DNA of 15,390 nt, taken from positions 1 to 15,390 of the forward strand of contig NAVB01000137.1 of assembly GCA_002179805.1 (NCBI GenBank), given 5' to 3'. Position 1 is the first letter of the stretch, and each line of letters opens with the position of its first letter. Source of the stretch: Acanthamoeba lenticulata. Its lineage: Eukaryota; Discosea; Longamoebia; Acanthamoebidae. The notes beneath the pieces are model-generated. The model did no database searches. It was not told the origin of the DNA and was given only the letters and a program-made list of their open reading frames with translations. The position numbers and the translations under genes are program-made. Below, in pieces: positions 1 to 7,200 of this stretch.

Positions 1-16
1 CTAACGGCTGCTCCAG
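1..16 (+). other. 3' end of a FEN1 intron (branch site and acceptor)
   Basis: The window opens inside an intron. CTAAC at 1-5 looks like a branch site and the AG at 15-16 is the acceptor. Position 17 (t) completes a serine codon split in phase 2, after which the reading continues His-Leu-Val-Gly-Met, matching the Ser-His-Leu-Met-Gly-Met block of FEN1 proteins. The branch-to-acceptor distance is very short (about 11 nt). Confidence 0.7.
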
Positions 17-1306
17 TCATTTGGTTGGCATGTGGTCTCGCACGCTGCGACTTATCGCCTACGGGATCAAGCCCGTGTACGTGTTCGACGGCCGACCGCC
101 GGTGCTGAAGGGCACCGAGCTCAAGAAGCGATCAGCCAAGAAGAAGGAGGCCGAGCAAGGTCTTGAGGAGGCCACCGAAGAGGGCGATGTGGAGACCATG
201 CGCAAGCTCGAGAAGCGCACAGTGCACGTTACCCCCAAGCACAACGAAGAGTGCAAGAAGCTGCTCCGCCTTATGGGCGTGCCTGTAATCGAAGCCCCCA
301 CTGAGGCCGAGGCGCAGTGCGCCGAGTTGTGCCGCACGGGCAAAGTCTTCGCCACGGGCACCGAAGACATGGATGCGCTCACCTTCGCTACACCGGTCCT
401 CCTCCGCCACCTCAACTACGCCGAGAGCCAGAAGAAGCCCATCATCGAGATCGACCTGGAAAAGGTGCTCAAGGGTTTCGGCATGACGATGGAGCAGTTC
501 ATCGACCTCTGCATCCTCTCCGGCTGCGACTACTGCGACACCATCCGTGGTACGGCAGGGTTTTCTCACCGTCGTCATTAGTCCTGGTTGTTAATTTTTT
601 TATTTATTTGTATGCAAATTCAGGGATTGGGCCCAAGAGGGCATTGGAACTTATCAAGAAACATGGCTCGATCGAGGGCGCCCTCAAGAACCTGGACCGC
701 GCCAAGTACCCGCTGCCCGAGCCGTTTCCGTTCGAGGCCGTTCGCGAACTCTTCAAGAGCCCCGAGGTGACCCCGGGCGACCAAATCGAGCTCAAGTGGG
801 TTGAGCCCGATGAGGAGGGTCTGCTTGAGTACCTGGTCAAGGAGAAGCAGTTCAAGGAAGAGACCGTGCGCAAAGGTATTGAGAAGCTGCGGAAGGCGCT
901 CGGTTCGGCCGTGCAAGGCCGACTCGATGGTTTCTTCACTCGCCTGGGCTCTGTTTCGTCGTCGCCGCAGAAGAAGAAGAAGGAAGATCCCAAGGCCAAG
1001 GGTTTGGCTGCACGGGGTGGCCGCGGCCGAGGGGCAGCGGCGCGAGGAGGCAAGGCCGGCGCGGGACGTGGCCGTGGCGCGGCGACTTCGTCCAAGTCCA
1101 CGTCAACCTCCACTTCGACCTCAACGTCATCCACGTCAGCCAACAAACGGGTCAAGACGGAGGAGGCAGCTGCAGCTATCAAGCAGGAAGACGTGAAGCG
1201 GGAGGTCAAGGATGAACCGGACGCTGATGATGCCCAGCCGCACGAGGAAGCCGACGCAGAGGCGGATCAGGACGCAAAGGTTGAACTGGGTAAGCGGAAG
1301 AGGTGA
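17..1306 (+). CDS. FEN1: Flap endonuclease 1 (FEN1), 5'-partial, exons 17-549 and 624-1306
   Basis: FEN1 is a structure-specific nuclease that removes 5' flaps during Okazaki-fragment maturation and long-patch base excision repair. The 5' end lies outside the window; by comparison with human FEN1 about 60 residues are missing. Visible family motifs are YVFDG (metal-binding Asp), EAEAQC (two acidic ligands), TEDMDALTF (two Asp), [10 protein letters not shown], and the helix-hairpin-helix start GIGPKRAL. The last of these is restored only by removing intron 550-623 (gtacgg...cag), which splits a Gly codon in phase 1. A PCNA-binding PIP box (QGRLDGFF) is at 914-937. After it the protein has a long low-complexity tail of roughly 115 residues: Lys-rich, then Gly-Arg-rich, then Ser-Thr-rich, then acidic with several Val/Ile-Lys-x-Glu motifs, ending KRKR. 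The human tail is much shorter. The identification is secure. Confidence 0.97.
550..623 (+). other. FEN1 intron
   Basis: This 74-nt intron begins gtacgg and ends in an AT-rich stretch plus cag. Reading through it would hit a stop within the intron. Its removal joins DTIRG to IGPKRAL, as in all FEN1 proteins. Confidence 0.95.
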
Positions 1307-1463
1307 CCCGTGGGCTTAACATGTTTCATTGTTGTGGAAACAGAAGAACGAAGAGCGTGTGGATTCACTTATTATTTAGTGCAGTCTTTATTATTTTTAT
1401 TTGTTTTTATTTATTTTCTATCAATAATTGAGTTTATCAGGTTTACTTTCATTTTTGAACCAC
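1307..1463. other. Convergent 3' region between FEN1 and the USP gene
   Basis: 157 bp lie between two convergent stop codons. The stretch from about 1366 to 1450 is strikingly AT-rich (runs of ttattttt/tttattt) against a GC-rich background. Both transcripts must end here, so it presumably holds both polyadenylation regions. I see no coding sequence. Confidence 0.6.
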
Positions 1464-2106
1464 TTAAACGCGGACGATGTAGACTGGACAGGGCGCGTGT
1501 TCGATGGCGTGAAGGACGACGCTCCCGACCTGGGCCAAGTGGCGCAGGGGCGTTGCTCGGTGGCCCAGCAGCATGACGTCAGGCTGCTCGCGTCGAGCCA
1601 CCTCACATAGCTGCTCGCGCGGGTCGCCGGTGGCCAACACTGTGCTCGTGCTCACGCCACGCCGCGCAAACTCGCAACGCCACTGCTCGAGGGCGTCTGC
1701 AAGCGATTATGAATGAATGCAAAGTTGAGTGGAGAGCTAGAAGAGGCACCTTGGGCGTCTTGGAGTCGTTGTTTGTTGGCCTGTTCGAGCGCGTCAGCGT
1801 CGAAATCGACGCGTACTGCGTTGAGCACCTTGGTGGAGCTTTTCATTTCTGCCACGCTGGCCAGCACGACGTGCTCTTCCTCTTCTTTTGCATGCTGCGA
1901 AGAGAGGCGAGGCAACTACTGGCACGGGCATTCAAACCATTAGAAAGAGGACGGTTATGCTGACACAAGAGGGAAGGTACCACAATGTCCAAGCACCTGT
2001 GCACAATCTTGGGAGGGTAAGCAACGTGGCGAGTTGGTCAAGAAGATGAACCACTTACCTTAACAGAGTCATCAGAAGAGTCTAAGCAGAGCAGATACCT
2101 CACCAT
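1464..2106 (-). CDS. Universal stress protein (UspA fold), three exons
   Basis: Minus-strand exons are 2059-2106, 1750-1915 and 1464-1696, giving 148 residues, a normal length for a single-domain Usp. The start MVRYLLCLDSSDDSVK is a classic Usp N-terminus (first beta strand plus the Asp-Ser/Gly nucleotide-contact turn). The middle reads HAKEEEEHVVLASV, and the C-terminus has DVMLLGHRATPLRHL, then GS, then HAPCPVYIVRV. The ATP-binding loop pattern G-x2-G-x9-G-S/T is present as G-x2-A-x9-G-S, so one Gly is replaced. Intron 1916-2058 has a perfect GTAAGT donor and a CTAAT branch-like site; its acceptor (TAG) was chosen because it keeps phase and restores normal helix length. An alternative CAG acceptor 21 nt further along the transcript would shorten the protein by seven residues. 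Usp proteins bind ATP or act in stress responses; the substrate here is unknown. Confidence 0.88.
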
Positions 2107-2544
2107 GACCTTTATGTGATTCAAAGGCGCTTTGGTCCGCGTGAAGAAGGCAGCTGGCTGTTCTTTGGCTGGCGCCAAAAGCCGCCGAAACATTACCAAC
2201 TTTCGGCACATTCTTGTCGACAGTGCACTGGATGGGAACTACCGCTCCGGTGCTGCCCCAGGTGGACGTCCATGATCTAGGCATCCACGTTTTACAGCCA
2301 CTGCTTTCGCACACTTGCCCTCAGCCGGGTGGGTGGTTTGTCACAGTTGCTGGTGGCCACCTCCCAGAAACCTTCATCGCCTTTGCTGCTGTCGCACGTA
2401 ATTGTGCTACCCACCAATGCTGAAGTTAATGCTCCAAATTCCGGCGTCTGGTTGGTCTCTTCGGTGGCCGCTCCAACAACAAAAACAAATGAAAGAAGCA
2501 GTTTTACACTTGCCCTACACAAACACAAGCCCCACTTCTTGTTG
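2107..2544. promoter_or_regulatory. Divergent intergenic region between USP (-) and the GH17-like gene (+)
   Basis: These 438 bp separate two divergent start codons, so they must contain both promoters and 5' UTRs. Open frames cross the region but none shows protein-like composition or a recognisable motif. A perfect 10-bp palindrome, tggacgtcca, lies near 2262-2271 and another, ggtggccacc, near 2352-2361. Either could be a transcription-factor site, but this is only suggestive. I see no TATA box I would defend. Confidence 0.5.
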
Positions 2545-3734
2545 ATGAAGCTGCTTTGCTTCGTGCTCTGTTTGGCCACGCTTTTCTACGCCGCAGCCAA
2601 TGCTGCCCCGTGCTTCCCCATGTCCCGCGGCTGGGGCAGCGGTCCTGGGGGTTTGACACTCGACCAGTGGTGGTGCGAAGGAGCGAGCCTCTATGGTTTT
2701 CTTGGGTACCTCTGCTGTCCCCGACTTTTTTCTTCTTCCCTAATGCCAACGCTCCCAGATTCTCGTATCCAGTGGAGGACAACGACTGCGACGACTACAG
2801 CTATCAAGGCTTCTTCAACGACTTCAAAAGAATGAAGACTGACTATAATGCGTCCTTTGTTCGCACATACCTTCCTGCATGTGTCTCCTCCGGCTTCTGG
2901 GTTGAGATGATCAAGGCCGCCCGGGACACCAACATGGGTCTCATCCCGATGGTCTTCTGGGACTGGCAACAAAATGATCCTGTCATGTACTCGGCTGAGA
3001 ACGCTCTTCTAGGCGCCCTCTCGGACAGTGAGATCAGCAGCATTGCCCCATATATTGTCTACGCCGTAGCCTTTGGAGATGAGCTTGGTGAACAAGGGTA
3101 TTACTGGTACTCGCTAATGGTATGCACGCCACCCCCTTAACATCAGGCCAAAGTGTAACTCACGTATGTATTGCATGATTCAACAGCAAGACTTCAAGGC
3201 CAAGCTGAGTGCTTTCAACATCAAGATCAGCATCACCGACGACTGGGATCGCTCCATCTACAGAAACGGGGATGGGACTCTGAACAGCTTTGGTCAACAA
3301 GTCAATGCTCTGAGCGACCTGACCCAAGCGCATGGTACCGACCTCGCCCAAATGCTTCTTACTGTGGTGTCTCACATCTGTTCACCAACAGTGATGCCGT
3401 ACTACCACCCGGACCAAGCCCCTGACGCGTACCACATGTGGGGCTACTTCTACAACCAACTTCAGCTCTTGTCCCAAGACAACAAATACCCCATCGTTGT
3501 GTCACAGACGTGCTGGGCGTCGTACCTGAGCAACGATCATCAACGTGGCAAGATGACTGGGCTGACAACATGGCCAACTTCCAGTACTACTGGAACACCA
3601 TCAACAGCAACTGCGTCACCTTCCGCAGTCTCAGAATAGGGTGGTTCTTCCACGCTTGGAATGGAGAGGGCGCCTTTGATCTGATTGACGACAACGGAAA
3701 CGCCATTATGGTGTTCAAGCCCATCTTCTGTTGA
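2545..3734 (+). CDS. Secreted GH17-like (clan GH-A) glycosidase homologue with an internal frameshift
   Basis: Exons are 2545-2705, 2759-3119 and 3187-3734, about 356 residues. The start is followed by a clear signal peptide (MKLLCFVLCLATLFYAAANA). Features of the beta-1,3-glucanase-like (beta/alpha)8 fold follow: FNDFKRMKTDYNASFVRTYL, WVEMIKAARDTNMGLIPMVF, YAVAFGDELGEQGYYW (candidate acid/base Glu), KISITDDWD, MPYYHPDQAPDAYHMWGYFY, VVSQTCWAS and RIGWFFHAWNGEGAFDLI. The VVSQTCWAS block aligns with VVSETGWPS of GH17, so the expected nucleophile Glu is Gln (codon 3505-3507). Reading frame changes between about 3538 and 3540: before it the frame gives TCWASYLSND, after it STWQDDWADN. No intron of reasonable size bridges this. 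It is either a sequencing or assembly error or a real mutation. The exact GH family is inferred, not proven. Confidence 0.7.
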
Positions 3735-4210
3735 ACATAAAATTGTTTCTTTTCCACACAATTTCTTTTGAACCAACACCAAGAACACGCGTGCACCCAG
3801 TTAGCCTTGCACACGCCGCTGCTCAGTCTCACCCGCGAGGTCCGTGAAGTGGTGCCTCATGAAGAAAACCGAACTTCAAGCAGTTACCACAATTCGGCTT
3901 CCAGCTGGTGCATTTTTTCCTCATTTTTCTATTTGAATTCTTGCCTTATCGAGTCGCCAAAGCCAAAGCACCCCAAAAACGACATGAAGCACGAAGCCGG
4001 GACTAAACTTGGAGAAGTTACTCCAAACAGGTAAGTGGTAGCCGAGCAGCGGAAGAATGGTGTCTGTTTAGAGGTGGGATGAACCAAGAGGGACGCTGCC
4101 CCACCGGCTCGCAAGATCTTCGCGCTTGAGCCTCGCATCTTTCGCGGAGAGTATTGGTGCTCACAACTTAGCCTGGAGGCGCCACAACAGCTGCAACATC
4201 ATCGGCAGGG
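3735..4210. other. Intergenic region upstream of the myosin
   Basis: 476 bp hold the 3' end of the glycosidase-like gene (cataaaattg shortly after the stop is a possible polyadenylation region) and the promoter and 5' UTR of the myosin. Several open frames cross it but none has a family signature. The only clear signal is a GTAAGT donor-like site at 4031. Confidence 0.5.
4031..4208 (+). other. Possible 5'-UTR intron of the myosin gene
   Basis: A consensus donor (cag|gtaagt) occurs at 4031 and an acceptor (cggcag) ends at 4208, two bases before the ATG at 4211. A short ATG frame at 3984 runs into the donor, but its splice phase does not join the myosin frame, so I favour a non-coding first exon. 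This is low-confidence. Confidence 0.3.
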
Positions 4211-7200
4211 ATGGCGGCGGTGATGATCCCCAAGCTGGCGATTTCCTCTGCCGCCACAGATGGAGAAGCCAACTATCCATCGACGGCGCTTGGGAATCTT
4301 TTACCCACCACCCAGCGAATGCCAACCTCGAGTCCCCGTTCACCGTGTTTGCCGAATGACGATCCGATCGACGTCAAGCAGGACCCCAACGCAGTCAACT
4401 TTGCCAAGATGCCGCTGCGCGACTATGACGATACGTGCCCCCAGGCCAGACTGGCCGCGCTCAACCTGCCCCCGCGTGGTGTGGAGGACATGATCCGTAT
4501 CGACAGGCTCAATGAAGAGACGATCTTGTTGAACCTTCAAAGGCGCTACGAGGAAGACCTCATCTATGTACACCCACTCAGGCTTGATTCGCGCTTCAAC
4601 GCGTGCTCGCAGGCGATTGTGTTGTTGACTTGCGTGTGTGGCTGCGGTACAGACCTACACGGGCTCCATCCTGGTGTCGGTGAACCCCTACAAGCACATG
4701 CCCATCTACACCACACAGTACGTCAAGGAGTACATTGGCAAGCGGATAGGCTTCCGACCGCCACATATTTATGCCATGGCCAACGCCGCCTACGCTGCCC
4801 TCTCCTCCTCCAAGCGGAATCAAGCCGTCATCATCAGGTGCGCCCACCTGAGCTTGGGTTGTGGGGGATGGGTGGTGATAGGCCTTTGTTGATATCACTT
4901 TGTGCAGTGGTGAGTCGGGAGCCGGCAAGACCGAGGCGACAAAGCTGATCATGCAGTTCCTGGCCCAGTGCACCAACACGCACTCGGAGGTGGAGCGCAA
5001 AATTTTGGACGCCAACCCTGTGCTCGAAGCCTTTGGCAATGCAGCCACTGTGCGCAACAACAACTCGTCGCGCTTCGTACGCCTGTCTTCTTGCAACTTG
5101 CTTCGCCTCATCTCCTGAAACTGATCTCTTTGTGCGGGAAGTAGGGTCGCTTCATCGAAATCCGCTTCAACAGCGCGTGCAATGTGATCGAGGGAGCACG
5201 GATCACCAACTGTACTTGTCTTCCCTTTGCCCAGCGAAGCTGTGAGTGTGTTGAGACTGACACACTCGGTGGTTGGGCAGACCTGCTGGAGAAGTCGCGG
5301 ATCGTCAAGCAGACGCAAGGAGAGCGCAATTACCACGCGTTTTACATGTTCCTGGGCGGTTGTACAGAGGAAGAGAAGCGTATGTATCCTCACCACTGCA
5401 CCCCAGGGCTGGGAGATGTGCTCACGTTAACAAACACACATACAATAAATCAAAATAACAAATACAGAAAAATACTTCCTTAAGGAGCCCAAGATTTACC
5501 ATTACCTGAACCAGAGCGATGTCTACACACTGCCAAACGTGGATGAAAAGCACGATTGGGAAAGGATGCGAGTACGAGCTTCTCGCTGCCCAATGTGCCC
5601 CTCCTCAGCGCGTAGCTCATCTCATCATCATGTCTTCAGGCAGCCATGAACGGACTGGGCATCTCCAGTGAGAACCAGAGCAACATCCTCTCGCTGCTGG
5701 CGGCCATCCTCAATCTGGGCAACATTTCGTTCGTTGATGGGACGGGGGATGTGACTGACGTTGCCGATGCGTCTGGTACGTGTTTCCCTTTGTTTGTTTG
5801 GCAAAGGCTCTGGAATTTGAAATTCCTCGCACGACTCACATGAACGAACGGGCGTCACAAGTCGTGGAGATCGCCAGCGCGCTTCTAGGAGTGCCGCCAA
5901 CACAGCTGAAGGACGCTCTCCTCACGCGCGTCATCGAGGTTGGCTCCGAAAAGCTGGTCAAGCCTCTGACGCCGGAAGAGGTCCGCCCTTCCACTCTGAG
6001 GTCTTGTCTTCACGGACACACACTCACACACACACGACGCAGGCTGTCGATGCGCGAGACACGCTCGCCAAGTCCCTGTATGATCGCCTGTTCGCCTGGT
6101 TGGTGGAGCAAATCAACCAATCCATTCGGGGCACGTTTACCCAGGAGAGCCCGTTCATCGGCATCCTCGACATCTTTGGCTTTGAAAACTTTGCCGTACG
6201 CGAGCCCTCCAACCTGCAAGAATGGACCATCACGCCACGGGCTATCACAGCCGCTAATGTTTGAAATGTCGAACAGGAGAACAGCTTTGAGCAGCTGTGC
6301 ATCAACTTCACCAACGAAGCCCTGCAGCAGCACTTCAACCAACACATCTTCATGCTCGAGCAGAAGGAGTATGCGGCACAGGGTCTGAAGGAATGGAATG
6401 CGGTCACCTTCAACGACAATCAGAAATGCCTGGACCTCATCGAGGGCGTACGACCACTGCACCCTCCGCAGCTCCTGGCGGTTGAGGGAACTGTTGCTGA
6501 AGACTCTGCTTGTCCCATATTTGAACTGGAGCACAGTCGGCGCCACCAGGCATTCTGCAGCTGCTGGACGAGGAAGCGCGGTTCCCAAAGGGCTCTGATG
6601 ACAGCTTCCTGGCCAAGGTGGCCACCGCACACAAGAAGAACGCGCACTTTGAGACACCGCGTTTGCGCGGCCGCTCGCCCAGCTTCATCGTGAGCCACTA
6701 CGCCGGAAACGTACATCGCTCAGCCGAACGCACCTCGATCAAGGCCGATGATGTGTGATATGCTGAACCATGGTGCCAACGGTGTGATGAGGACTGCGCA
6801 GGTCACGTACCAGGCGCCTGGGTTCCTCGACAAGAACCGCGACCCGCTGGGGCCGTTGATCGTCAATTGTGCCAAGAGCTCCACCTTGCCGCTCGTGCGC
6901 AATCTTTTCCCGGAAGATCCAAGCACGGCCAAGGCGGGCCGTAATGCGATCAAGACCATCAGCGCAGCATTTCGGGTACGTGTTGTCGTTGTTGCCGCAA
7001 CGGACTCGCGGTCCGGTTGGTTGACATCGTGCAACACGCACATATACAGGTACAACTCAAGACGTTGATGGACCTGCTCGGGCAGACGGAACCGCACTAC
7101 GTACGATGCATCAAACCCAACATGTTCAAAATCCAGCGATGCTTCGACGCCGCGCTGGTCTACCATCAGATGAGCTATGCAGGCATGATGGAGACGATCA

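Noticed and set aside
3367..3389. Possible third intron in the glycosidase-like gene (gtgtct...acag)
   Set aside because: Only 20-odd nt long, and removal creates a stop or wrong frame. Reading through gives sensible protein.
3519..3552. Splicing as an explanation of the glycosidase frame change
   Set aside because: Candidate donors and acceptors give introns of 8-62 nt whose phases do not match, or which lose the conserved WQDDWADN block.
3768..4034. 88-codon open frame between the glycosidase-like gene and the myosin
   Set aside because: No family signature or coding-like composition; it falls in the probable 3' UTR and promoter region.
4596..5396. 266-codon antisense open frame opposite the myosin motor
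   Set aside because: It overlaps exons with unmistakable myosin motifs and has no recognisable domain; a shadow of a GC-rich coding strand.
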